Assembly (NCBI RefSeq): GCF_002836475.1
Contig: NZ_PJBJ01000029.1
Coordinates: forward strand, 124,001 to 188,000
Direction of reading: 5' to 3'
Source: Flavobacterium sp. ALD4
GTDB lineage: Bacteria > Bacteroidota > Bacteroidia > Flavobacteriales > Flavobacteriaceae
Length of the DNA stretch: 64,000 bases
This document shows, piece after piece, positions 6,929-15,389 of the stretch (positions are counted from its first letter, which is position 1; each line of letters opens with the position of its first letter). A model generated the notes under the pieces. It made no database searches and had not been told where the DNA came from. It saw only the letters and a list, made by a program, of their open reading frames with translations. A program made the position numbers and the translations under genes.

Positions 6929-8818
6929 TTAGTCTCTTCTTGGTCTTCTTGGTCTAGGTGAGTCACCAAAACTTTCAGAACGTCTAGGAGCTCTGTCTGA
7001 AGAACCTTCACCTCTAGGAGCTGAACTTCTTCCGCCAAAGCCACCTTCTCTTGGAGCTGAGTTTCTGTCGCTTCTACCACCGCCTGAACCTTCTCTTCTT
7101 GGTGCAAAACTACCTTCTCTTCTTGGAGCAGAACTTCTTCCGCCTCCAAAACCACCACCACCAGAATTTCTTCCGTTGTGATCACGTCTTCCGCCACCAT
7201 CATTTTTAGAAATTTCAACATTGATACGACGTCCTTCTAATTGTACGTTGTTCAATACTTCCATAACTTTATCTGTGTGCTCAGGGTCTGTGTTAAAGAA
7301 AGAGAAACCTTCTTTTACGTCTACTTTGAAAACGTCATCACGACCTAAGTCCAATGTCTCTTTCAAGTAGTCTTTCAATGACATCCAATCGAAGTTATCT
7401 CTAGAACCTATGTTCACAAAATACCTTGTTGCACCACCATTGTTATTTTCTCTTGGAGCACCATCTCTATCATCACGTCTATCAGAACCTGAAGATTGAT
7501 TAGAGATATCTCTAGTTTTTTTATAATAGTTGATGAAACGGTTGAATTCAACTGAAACCATTTTCTTGATTAACTCTTCTTTCGATAAGTCTTCAAGTAC
7601 GCTATTAATTGCAGGAAGATAGTTGTCAATTTCATGATCAACTTCTACATCTTTAATTTTATTAGCTAAGTGTAATAACTGTGTTTCGCAGATTTCGATT
7701 CCTGAAGGAACTGTTTTTTCTTCGAATTTTTGCTTGATGATTCTTTCAATAGAAGAAATCTTACGCAATTCGCTTTTAGTTACAATTACAATAGAAGTAC
7801 CTAATTTACCAGCACGACCAGTACGACCTGAACGGTGAGTATAAGTTTCTATTTCGTCAGGTAGTTGATAGTTCACTACGTGAGTAATGTTATCAACGTC
7901 AATTCCACGTGCTGCAACATCAGTAGCTACAAGCATCTGAATTTGTCTTCCTCTAAAAGATTTCATTACACCATCACGTTGCGCTTGAGATAAATCTCCG
8001 TGCAATGCAGCAGCGCTATACCCATCTTCCACTAATTTCTCAGCAACAGCTTGTGTATCTCTTTTGGTACGACAAAAAACTACTGAAAATATATCTGGAT
8101 TAGCATCAGCTAAACGTTTCAAAGCTTCGTAACGGTCACGTGCGTTTACAAGGTAAAACTCATGTGAAACTGTTGCAGAACCTGAATTCTTAGCTCCTAC
8201 TGTAATTTCAATAGGATCTTTCATGAATTGTTTTCCAATTCTAGCTACTTCTGCAGGCATTGTAGCCGAAAATAACCATGTATTTTTTTCGTCTGGCGTA
8301 GTGGATAGGATGTTTACGATATCTTCGTAGAAACCCATGTTCAACATTTCGTCAGCTTCATCTAGAATACAATAATCGATTTGAGAAATGTTTACCAATC
8401 CTCTGTTAATCATATCTTGCATTCTTCCTGGAGTCGCCACAATAATTTGTGCGCCTCTCTTAATTTCTCTTGCTTGATCTGTTATGCTAGCTCCTCCGTA
8501 AATTGCTACCACATTAATACCTTTTTCGTATTTAGAGTAGTTTTTAATTTCGTTGGTAATCTGCAAACAAAGTTCGCGTGTTGGAGATAAAATTAATGCT
8601 TGTGTATTTCTGTTGTTGGCATCAATTTTCTGAATAACTGGAAATCCAAATGCTGCCGTTTTCCCTGTCCCTGTCTGAGCCAACGCAACCATATCTGTGT
8701 CTTTTTCCAATAATAGGGGAATCGCTTTCTCCTGTACTTCGGTCGGATTCTCAAATCCTAGATCTAAAATCGCCTTCAGTAACGATTCACTCAATCCTAA
8801 TTGTTCAAATTTATTCAT
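6929..8818 (-). CDS. DEAD-box RNA helicase with DbpA-like RNA-binding domain and RG-rich tail (CsdA/DeaD type)
   Basis: Start chosen at ATG 8818 (MNKFEQLGLSES). A longer frame can begin at TTG 8842, but the promoter -7 box TACTTTTG (8840-8847) overlaps that codon. All helicase motifs are present: Q motif, AQTGTGKT (I), PTREL (Ia), DEADEML (II), SATMP (III), ATDVAARGID (V) and HRSGRTGRAG (VI). After residue 470 comes a DbpA/CsdA-type RRM-like domain (YFVNIGSRDNFDWMSLKDYL), then about 100 residues of Gly/Arg/Ser repeats rich in RRE and GGG. Such proteins unwind structured RNA in ribosome assembly and in cold adaptation. The RG tail is an intrinsically disordered RNA-binding or condensate-forming type. 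Confidence 0.92.
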   Translation of the reverse strand: MNKFEQLGLSESLLKAILDLGFENPTEVQEKAIPLLLEKDTDMVALAQTGTGKTAAFGFPVIQKIDANNRNTQALILSPTRELCLQITNEIKNYSKYEKGINVVAIYGGASITDQAREIKRGAQIIVATPGRMQDMINRGLVNISQIDYCILDEADEMLNMGFYEDIVNILSTTPDEKNTWLFSATMPAEVARIGKQFMKDPIEITVGAKNSGSATVSHEFYLVNARDRYEALKRLADANPDIFSVVFCRTKRDTQAVAEKLVEDGYSAAALHGDLSQAQRDGVMKSFRGRQIQMLVATDVAARGIDVDNITHVVNYQLPDEIETYTHRSGRTGRAGKLGTSIVIVTKSELRKISSIERIIKQKFEEKTVPSGIEICETQLLHLANKIKDVEVDHEIDNYLPAINSVLEDLSKEELIKKMVSVEFNRFINYYKKTRDISNQSSGSDRRDDRDGAPRENNNGGATRYFVNIGSRDNFDWMSLKDYLKETLDLGRDDVFKVDVKEGFSFFNTDPEHTDKVMEVLNNVQLEGRRINVEISKNDGGGRRDHNGRNSGGGGFGGGRSSAPRREGSFAPRREGSGGGRSDRNSAPREGGFGGRSSAPRGEGSSDRAPRRSESFGDSPRPRRPRRD

Positions 8819-8839
8819 ATGTGTTTTTAAAATAGGGTG

Positions 8840-8847
8840 CAAAAGTA
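8840..8847 (-). promoter_or_regulatory. TANNTTTG promoter -7 element of the DEAD-box helicase gene
   Basis: TACTTTTG on the minus strand, 22 bases before the ATG at 8818. It rules out the longer TTG start at 8842. Confidence 0.5.
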
Positions 8848-9020
8848 CTGTTAATAGTTGAGATAAACTAATGCTGTTTCAAGTTTCGCTATTTTATTAA
8901 TGTGTGATTATCAGAAAGTTAGATTTTTAATTTTAGATTTAGGACTTTGAATTTAGTGTTTGAGGAATAAATTACGGCACAAATAGTGAAAACTGAATTA
9001 AAAATGTTGAGTTTTAATAC

Positions 9021-9599
9021 TTACATTTCATTTTTCAAAAAGCTGATTAATAGTTGTGTGGCCTTACCCCTATGACTGATCTGATTTTTTATTTCAGACG
9101 GTATTTCAGCGAAAGTTTCTTGATAGCCTTCAGGTTGGAAGATTGGATCATAGCCAAAACCTTCACTTCCAGCTTTTGCTAAGGTGATTTGACCTTGAGC
9201 TATACCGGTAAAAAGATGTTGCTTTCCATTTAGGTTCAAAGTAACTACCGTTTTGAACTGGGCATTTCGATTGGATTGATTAGATAAGGCTTGCAATAAT
9301 TTATCCATATTGTCTTCAGAACTGCGTTGTTCGCCTGCATATCGGGCAGAAAATACTCCTGGAGCACCGTTTAGCGCTTCCACTTCCAGTCCTGTGTCAT
9401 CTGCAAAGCAATCGTAGCCATACTTTTCGGTTACGTAATTGGCTTTTAAAATAGAATTTCCTTCAATAGTATCTGCTGTTTCCAGGATTTCCTCATAGCA
9501 ACCAATGTCCTCCAAGCTAACTATTTCTATTGTAGCGGGAAGCTGTTGCTGAAATTCCTTGATTTTGTTTTTGTTATTTGAAGCGAAGACGAGTTTCAT
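9021..9599 (-). CDS. rdgB: XTP/dITP diphosphatase (RdgB/HAM1)
   Basis: 192 residues, the normal length. The N-terminal SNNKNKIKEF loop, the FADDTGLEVEALNGAPGVFSARY core (catalytic Asp and substrate Glu) and SEGFGYDPIFQP plus SHRGKA near the C-terminus are all family signatures. The enzyme hydrolyses ITP, XTP and their deoxy forms to the monophosphates in the cytoplasm, keeping deaminated purines out of DNA and RNA. A good promoter (9621-9652) lies directly upstream, so it starts its own transcript. Confidence 0.95.
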   Translation of the reverse strand: MKLVFASNNKNKIKEFQQQLPATIEIVSLEDIGCYEEILETADTIEGNSILKANYVTEKYGYDCFADDTGLEVEALNGAPGVFSARYAGEQRSSEDNMDKLLQALSNQSNRNAQFKTVVTLNLNGKQHLFTGIAQGQITLAKAGSEGFGYDPIFQPEGYQETFAEIPSEIKNQISHRGKATQLLISFLKNEM

Positions 9600-9620
9600 T
9601 TGTTTTTATTTTGGATCTAT

Positions 9621-9652
9621 CAAAGGTATGTTTTTTTAAGTAGTCCTAACAA
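9621..9652 (-). promoter_or_regulatory. Flavobacterial promoter of rdgB (TTG-N21-TACCTTTG)
   Basis: On the minus strand TTG (9650-9652), a 21-base spacer and TACCTTTG (9621-9628) match the Bacteroidota housekeeping promoter pattern. The -7 box ends 21 bases before the rdgB ATG. Confidence 0.65.
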
Positions 9653-10149
9653 GGGTAAGTAATCCTAGCTATTATATGATTCTCATAGTAGAGCTATCGG
9701 AGTTGGACTGTCAATGTAGGAGCTATGGTATTCCGTAGAGTCTATTTTAAACGAGTTAAGCCAATATTTAAACATTGTATTAGAGATTTTTATGTTGTTA
9801 GTAGTGTTGTCTTTGAGTCGAATTTTGGTTCGTTATCGATTTTGCCCATCTGCAAAGAGTACCTTATTTAACAGTCAGTTGTATCGAAAGGTATAAATTG
9901 ATGTTGATAAATCAAAGTCTGAAGGGGAGGTCTGTAACAAGACTTTCTTTTTTTACGCATCGTAGGACTTCGGTCTTTCCTTATGATCGCTCCTTGAAGA
10001 GTATCGCGAAAAAAAATAAAAACGGACTGAATTGGTAGTAATAATTTAAACAAGGATAAATAAAATTGACGATTGCTTAAAGCATTATATTCATGGAGTT
10101 AATCATTAGTTAAAAGCCTGATTCGTACTTTCTTTACTTGAGTTATTTG
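9653..10149. other. Gene-free stretch between rdgB and the candidate small RNA
   Basis: About 500 bases. Only short open frames occur; the longest (minus strand, near 9868-10053) has no recognisable protein character or conserved start. The sequence is AT-rich. I see no repeat or hairpin strong enough to name. Confidence 0.4.
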
Positions 10150-10306
10150 TATCTTTGATATGTGGTTTTGATTAGTTATTTGTTTATGTCAATCTTCACA
10201 TGAGAATGGCAATTCAATATTCAGCGATACGCATTTATTGTATGAGTTGACAATGGTAAATCAAAACTAACAATTGGAGGGCTTTCATAGCCCTCCTTTT
10301 TTTGTG
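10150..10306 (+). ncRNA. Candidate small RNA (orphan promoter, long closing helix, intrinsic terminator)
   Basis: A -7 box TATCTTTG (10150-10157) is followed by a sequence whose start pairs with its end: GTTTTGATT at 10165-10173 is the exact complement of AATCAAAAC at 10259-10267, extendable by a G-U and an A-U pair. A second helix TGTCAA/TTGACA (10187-10192 with 10247-10252) nests inside, with a possible small ATAC/GTAT hairpin at 10227-10243. Immediately after comes a textbook terminator (GGAGGGCT, loop TTCAT, AGCCCTCC, T7 at 10276-10303). No coding region on the plus strand feeds this terminator. A rod closed by a long helix with a large internal bubble is the layout of 6S RNA, and a flavobacterial 6S family is known in Rfam. 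That identity is inference. No clear -33 TTG box is visible. Confidence 0.5.
10276..10303 (+). terminator. Strong intrinsic terminator with no upstream coding gene
   Basis: GGAGGGCT/AGCCCTCC, a perfect 8-base GC-rich stem with a 5-base loop followed by seven T. The T-run is on the plus strand only, so it terminates plus-strand transcription. Confidence 0.85.
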
Positions 10307-10321
10307 ACGGATATCTGTTTT

Positions 10322-11781
10322 TTAGTATGGGGTAACACGTCCAAAGTTATCTGGGATATATAAATTAGACAGGTACGTAAATTCATCAACACGCATAAAA
10401 ATACCACTATCAACTTCGTTATAGCTTGATTTTTCCTCTGCGGCAAGAAGTTCATTCGCTGCATGCAAAGTATTTTTATAGAAATGGAAAACCCGTTCTG
10501 ATTTATCTGTCGTAATCAATCTTCTTTAACATTTTATCTTGAGTAGCAATTCCTGTAGGACTAGTACTGTTGTTGCATCGTAATGCCTTAATACAACCCA
10601 AGGAGAACATGAAGCCTCTGGCGCTATTGCAGATATCTGCTCCTATTACTACTGCTGTAAGTATGGAGTAGCCTGAGATTATTTTTCCGCTGCAGATTAC
10701 TCGTATTTTTGTCTCGAATATCCAACTTGATCAATGTTTTGTTTACGAAGATTAGTGCGGGATCAAAAGGCATTCCCACGCTATCCGAAAATTCCAATGA
10801 TGCAGCTCCCGTTACGCCCTCAGCTCCATCAATAGTTATAAAATCCGGAAAACAATTCTGCAGAATCATTTCTTGGTAAATCAATTCAAACTCGTTGGTC
10901 TGTACGATGCACAGTTTAAAGCCAATGTTTTTTTTCATTTGATAATTCGCGTAACAAAGTGACGAACTTTATTAAGTTCTTGGCATAATGAAATACGCTG
11001 CGGCTAGGATAGGAAAGAATGGCTGTATCTGGTTTTACTCCATTTATTTTTGCGATTTGCTCTCTGCTTTTTTCTGCAGACAAGAGGCCTACATAACCTA
11101 GTTTTGCCCCGTTTAATAATTTTATTTCAATCATTTTTACAAATGGTGGTTGGCTTTTTTGATAAATTTTTCACCATTAAAATTTCCATTATCACTGCGG
11201 CAACTAAAATATCCGGTACCAGTATGAAATGGTACGTTATCGCCTTGTGCGAGAAATTCAGTTACACCGCCTTCCACTTTGTTATGGTAGAAACTTCCTT
11301 TTAGCGCTCCTTTATTGAGTGCTACAATTTCATTTTCTCTCAAGGAGCAAAACTCATAGCAGAAATATTTAATAAAAAAGCCGAATAGTATTGTATACAA
11401 TCTTGCCCTCTCAACAGAACTGTGGGGAAATCATGGGTAACATAAACCGGAAAGACAGAATATTTTATGCTTTAGTAATTTGATTAGTTAATTCCCAATT
11501 TTGTTCCAAAGGGAGTAGTGGGATCAATATATTTAGCTCTTTGATAAGCAAGAGCATGTTCATTTCTTAAAAACGGTTTTCCATTAGTATTTCTTTCAAT
11601 AAAATATTGCTGTATCTCGGGGGCAATAGTTTCAAAAGAATATCTAAAATAGCCCAAAAACAGAAAAATTTCTAAGAATGGTAAACCTAGTTTGGATGCT
11701 GTTGAAAAAGCCAATAATTAAAAGTAGTGCTAAAATAGCGGGGAAGACCAATCCGTTGCAGTGATAGAAATGGGTTGCCAT
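10322..11781 (-). pseudogene. FMN-binding glutamate synthase family protein (GltB-like domain 2), decayed
   Basis: Pieces of one protein follow each other in order on the minus strand in changing frames. ATG 11781 begins a membrane-anchor segment reaching TRFTILRNFSVFG. It continues in another frame with YSFETIAPEIQQYFIERNT (from about 11670), then LALNKGALKGSFYHNK...TGTGYFSCRS (11137-11400), MIEIKLLNGAKLG (about 11134), GFKLCIVQTNEF and DFITIDGAEGVTGAASLEF (10624-10938), NSARGFMFSLGC (10530-10620) and a C-terminal piece ending at 10322. These match the ferredoxin/FMN-dependent glutamate synthase alpha-barrel. At least five frameshifts and some deletions are needed. In the iron-sulfur motif the third Cys is lost (CIKALRCNNSTSPTG, where CPTG is expected). 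The gene is clearly dead. Confidence 0.85.
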
Positions 11782-11998
11782 ATATATAAAAAAGGCAGCG
11801 CGCCCAAAGGCAAAAAATTTATTCTCGTATAAAAGGTTTTTATCGCTACTATTTTAATAAGAATATAAGTTCTTTCATATATATAATTATTATAAAAAAA
11901 TGTTATAAATTTCGCACACTCGGAAACGAATAGATAAAAAACTAAAAAATTGTTTTCTACGTAGATAATAGTATCAGTGAATAGAATAAAATATAAGA
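11782..11998. other. Intergenic stretch upstream of the hybrid kinase
   Basis: Very AT-rich. It must hold the promoter of the plus-strand kinase gene, but I find no clean TANNTTTG box in it. Confidence 0.3.
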
Positions 11999-14374
11999 AT
12001 GAAAAAATATACCGCGACTAGAAATGCTTTTATGATTTTCTTTGTAATATTCATTTCGACGAACACGTATTCACAATATGTATTTCAGGGTGATGCATTG
12101 CCTGAAAAAATATCGTTGCATACGTATACCTCCATCACGGATGTTGGTCAGAAAGATTTGGATATTCAATTTGTAATAACACATTACGACACATTGAATC
12201 CTACCGCTTTAAAAACTGAAAATGATGATTTAGGTTTTTCCCAAAATAATTTTTGGGCAAAATTGGCACTTCAAAACCCAACCGATTCAGAGTTAAATTA
12301 TTATTTGGAAACAGCACTGCCGATAACCGATCTTGCCGAGTTGTATATAATTGATGAAGTTTCTGGTAAAATTTTGAAAGCGGTAAGTGGAGATATCTTA
12401 CCTTTTTCTAAACGAACATACGATAATCGTAAGACGATTTTTAAAATTAACATTCAGCCTAAAGCGAACTTAAAATTATTTTTGCATTTAAAAAGTGATG
12501 GGGAAGTACTCAAAATTCCAGTAATTTTGCACTCTGCAGATAGTTTTATAGAGATGGTTTCTTTTGAGCAATTAATTTTCGGGTTTTTTTACGGCATTTT
12601 GGCAATTGTAGCTATTATTTACTTTTTTTTCTTTTTTGCCTTACGGAATTTCACCTTTTTATATTACAGTCTCTATGTTATTTTTGTGGGGCTCTTGCAA
12701 TTCGCTTTAGATGGTTTTTTCTATGAGTTTGTGACTCCCGATGCAGGATGGTTTTCCAACCATTCAGTGCTTTTAATTGCGATAATTGCAGTTTTTTTAT
12801 CTGGAAAATATAGCGAAGTGTTTTTGAAAATAAAAAAGCACAGCAAAATGATTTACATTTTGTTTAACGTAGCATATGTACTGCTATTTTCGTTACTGAT
12901 GTGTGTGGTTTTTTTTCCATCACTTTTGTTACTATGTTACCTTTTGGTAAACATACTGACATTAGTGTTCCTGGTGTTGATTGTGTACTCTATAATGTAC
13001 CTGTATTACAAAAGGAAACCAGTAGACTCTTTTTTCTCGGCTGGTATTCTGTTTCTGATTCTAGGGTTTAGCGTATTCATATTGCATAATTTTGGGTTAC
13101 TACCCAATAATTTTTTAACTCAAAACAGTTCTAAATTAGGTATTGGAATAGAAATTATTTTTCTATCACTTTCAATGTCTAATTTAATAAGAAATTTGAA
13201 AAATGAAAAAAATGAACTGAATCGAATCGCTTTGGTTCGTTCAGAAGAAATGAATGATCTAAAGACTTATTTTTTATCTAATATCAGTCATGAGTTGCGA
13301 ACCCCTTTAAATGCTATTATGAATTTAACAGATTCTATTTCTAGTGAAGTAGAGGATGAAAGTATCAAAAATAAATGCCAAGTCATCAAATATTCGTCCC
13401 ATAGTTTGCTAAGCTCCGTAAATGATATTTTAGATTTTTCCAAAATTGAAAAAGGAGAATTGAAATTAGTAAAAAGACCATTTAGCCCAATGAAAGTATT
13501 ACAGGGTTTAAAAAATAATATGGAGATACGAGCGAAAGAGAAAGGATTGGATTTTCAATTTTCGATCTCAAAGAATATTCCTGCAGTTCTCAACGGAGAT
13601 GAAAACAGATTAGTGCAGGTTTTGAATAACGTGCTAAGTAATGCCCTTAAATTCACACCCAGGGGCTTTTTAATTTTTGATGTCGGTGTTCTGGTAAAGG
13701 AGGGCAATAAGGTAAGTTTAATAATGAAGATTTCGGACTCGGGGGTTGGGATACCAAAAGAAAAAATAGACAGTATTTTTGATTCTTTTTCTCAAAATAA
13801 TATTGATAATAAAAGAAAATTTGGAGGACTTGGCTTAGGTTTGTTTATTGTAAAGACATTGGTGGATATGCAGGGCGGAGTAATAAAAATGGAAAGTGGA
13901 GTGGGTAAAGGCACTAGCTGTGAAATCACAATTGATTTTGATATTGTCGAATCACAAAGAAGTGAAGTAGAATCTTCGAAACCCGCTATTTATGACTTAG
14001 GTGGGAAAACTATTTTAGTAGTCGAAGATAATGCGATGAATCAGATGGTAATTAAAATGATTACAAAAAAATGGTTGAACACAACTGTGTTATATGCCAA
14101 TAATGGCCAGGAAGGATTGGATGTATTTAAAACAAATAAAATTGATATTGTTTTAATGGATCTCCAAATGCCGGTTATGGACGGTTATGAAGCTACAATC
14201 GCGATAAGAAATGGTGAAGTAGGAGCGGAAAATGCGACCATTCCTATTATTGCGGTAACAGCTGATGTCATGGAAAGCACAAAATCACGCACAGCAGAAA
14301 TAGGAATGAACCACTATTTATCTAAGCCAGTTAAAAAAGAAGCTTTATATGATATCATTAAAGAATTAGCCTAA
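11999..14374 (+). CDS. Hybrid histidine kinase with 7TMR-DISM sensor and C-terminal receiver
   Basis: 791 residues. Order: signal peptide (1-26), periplasmic 7TMR-DISM-type beta-sandwich sensor (about 35-175; NNFWAKLALQNPT is the diagnostic strand), seven transmembrane helices (about 185-400), HisKA with NISHELRTPLN (phospho-His at about 431), HATPase_c with NVLSNALKFTP, DSGVGIP and GLGLGLFIVKTL, and a receiver domain (VVEDNAMNQ; phospho-acceptor Asp of MDLQMP at about 721; terminal SKPVKKE Lys). The 7TMR-DISM extracellular domain is thought to bind carbohydrates or other small ligands. No output gene is adjacent, so its phosphorelay partner is elsewhere. The stop codon overlaps the 3' end of the convergent NYN gene by 4 bases. 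Confidence 0.92.
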   Translation: MKKYTATRNAFMIFFVIFISTNTYSQYVFQGDALPEKISLHTYTSITDVGQKDLDIQFVITHYDTLNPTALKTENDDLGFSQNNFWAKLALQNPTDSELNYYLETALPITDLAELYIIDEVSGKILKAVSGDILPFSKRTYDNRKTIFKINIQPKANLKLFLHLKSDGEVLKIPVILHSADSFIEMVSFEQLIFGFFYGILAIVAIIYFFFFFALRNFTFLYYSLYVIFVGLLQFALDGFFYEFVTPDAGWFSNHSVLLIAIIAVFLSGKYSEVFLKIKKHSKMIYILFNVAYVLLFSLLMCVVFFPSLLLLCYLLVNILTLVFLVLIVYSIMYLYYKRKPVDSFFSAGILFLILGFSVFILHNFGLLPNNFLTQNSSKLGIGIEIIFLSLSMSNLIRNLKNEKNELNRIALVRSEEMNDLKTYFLSNISHELRTPLNAIMNLTDSISSEVEDESIKNKCQVIKYSSHSLLSSVNDILDFSKIEKGELKLVKRPFSPMKVLQGLKNNMEIRAKEKGLDFQFSISKNIPAVLNGDENRLVQVLNNVLSNALKFTPRGFLIFDVGVLVKEGNKVSLIMKISDSGVGIPKEKIDSIFDSFSQNNIDNKRKFGGLGLGLFIVKTLVDMQGGVIKMESGVGKGTSCEITIDFDIVESQRSEVESSKPAIYDLGGKTILVVEDNAMNQMVIKMITKKWLNTTVLYANNGQEGLDVFKTNKIDIVLMDLQMPVMDGYEATIAIRNGEVGAENATIPIIAVTADVMESTKSRTAEIGMNHYLSKPVKKEALYDIIKELA

Positions 14375-15174
14375 CTGAAGCGTAACCGCACAAAAACGTG
14401 TTTAATTCCTTTTTTTTCTGATTCCCTTTCGTCAATTTCCAGAATATCTGTCAGGGATTTTAACATCGGAGTCAATTTTGCAAAACCATAATTTCGTGGA
14501 TCAAACTCGGGTTTTCTTTTTACGATAAGATTTCCGACATCACCAAGAAAAGCCCAGCCGTCATCATCACAAATATCTTCTATTGTAGATTCAATCAGTT
14601 CTATGGTCTGCGTGTCTATTTTGTTTAATGATTTCTCAACAGGTTTTTCAACAGGTTTTCCAGCCGTTTTTCCGGCTGGTTTTTTAGTATCTGTAGAACT
14701 AGAACGTTTTTTTGCTTTTTTCTGAATAGCGCCATCCAAAACTTCGATATAAATAAATCGATCACAAGCAACAATAAAGGAATTAGGTGTTTTTTTCTCT
14801 CCAATTCCAATAACTTTCATGCCAGATTCTCTTAATCGTATGGCTAATCGAGTAAAATCAGAATCACTAGAAACGATACAAAATCCATCTACTTTGTCAG
14901 AATACAATAAATCCATGGCGTCAATAATCATCGCTGAATCTGAAGAATTTTTTCCAACGGTGTAACTGTATTGTTGAATGGGTGTGATTGCATGTTCTAA
15001 CAAAACGGTTTTCCATCCTGCTGCATTTGGCTTAGTCCAATCGGCATATATCCGTTTGGTTGTAGGTGTTCCATATTTAGCAATTTCTTCCATCATTCCT
15101 TTTACATTGCTATAAGGAACATTGTCTGCGTCTATGAGGACCGCAAGTTTTAATTCTTTTGTATCTTGTGCCAT
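14371..15174 (-). CDS. NYN-domain (PIN-like) protein with C-terminal LOTUS/OST-HTH domain
   Basis: 267 residues. Residues about 8-150 form a LabA/DUF88-type NYN domain: LAVLIDADN (first acidic residue), SDSAMIIDAMDLLY and CIVSSDSDFTRLA provide the acidic metal-binding cluster of this PIN-like nuclease fold. A Lys/Pro-rich linker (about 155-190) leads to a winged-helix LOTUS/OST-HTH domain (IESTIEDICDDDGWAFLGDVG...FDPRNYGFAKLTPMLK), which binds RNA in other proteins. Predicted role: cytoplasmic RNA binding or cleavage; targets unknown. A TACCTTTG -7 box lies at 15201-15208. It converges on the hybrid kinase gene with a 4-base overlap at the stop codons. Confidence 0.88.
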   Translation of the reverse strand: MAQDTKELKLAVLIDADNVPYSNVKGMMEEIAKYGTPTTKRIYADWTKPNAAGWKTVLLEHAITPIQQYSYTVGKNSSDSAMIIDAMDLLYSDKVDGFCIVSSDSDFTRLAIRLRESGMKVIGIGEKKTPNSFIVACDRFIYIEVLDGAIQKKAKKRSSSTDTKKPAGKTAGKPVEKPVEKSLNKIDTQTIELIESTIEDICDDDGWAFLGDVGNLIVKRKPEFDPRNYGFAKLTPMLKSLTDILEIDERESEKKGIKHVFVRLRFS

Positions 15175-15200
15175 ATTTTAATCGAATTGAAATATTTGTT

Positions 15201-15208
15201 CAAAGGTA
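15201..15208 (-). promoter_or_regulatory. TANNTTTG promoter -7 element of the NYN gene
   Basis: TACCTTTG on the minus strand, 27 bases upstream of the ATG at 15174. Confidence 0.5.
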
Positions 15209-15344
15209 CAAAGTTTATTATTGAAAACGAATTTTTGCCGTTCTCGCCGTAGTATACCGGCCGTTTTTGAGAGGGAAAAGTGTAGCGCGCGAGGCGGGTA
15301 CTAAAAAAAAGTGACATAAAATCCTTTTTTAAGATTTAAATATT

Positions 15345-15352
15345 TATTTTTG
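15345..15352 (+). promoter_or_regulatory. TANNTTTG promoter -7 element of the alpha-oxoamine synthase gene
   Basis: TATTTTTG, 38 bases upstream of the ATG at 15390. Confidence 0.5.
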
Positions 15353-15389
15353 CAACTTCTTAAAATTAAAATTATTACTTAAATATATT

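Noticed and set aside
6916..7221. A 101-codon frame with Glu/Val repeats opposite the helicase tail region
   Set aside because: It is the alternate reading of the helicase's Gly/Arg-rich repeat on the same strand; the repeat codons produce it.
9868..10053. A 61-codon minus-strand frame upstream of the candidate small RNA
   Set aside because: No recognisable features, no promoter; typical chance frame.
15226..15310. Third copy of the conserved intergenic element
   Set aside because: GTAGCGCGCGAGGCGGG resembles the second half of the copy at 63.5 kb, but the conserved opening and AGCTCC end are missing; too degenerate to call.
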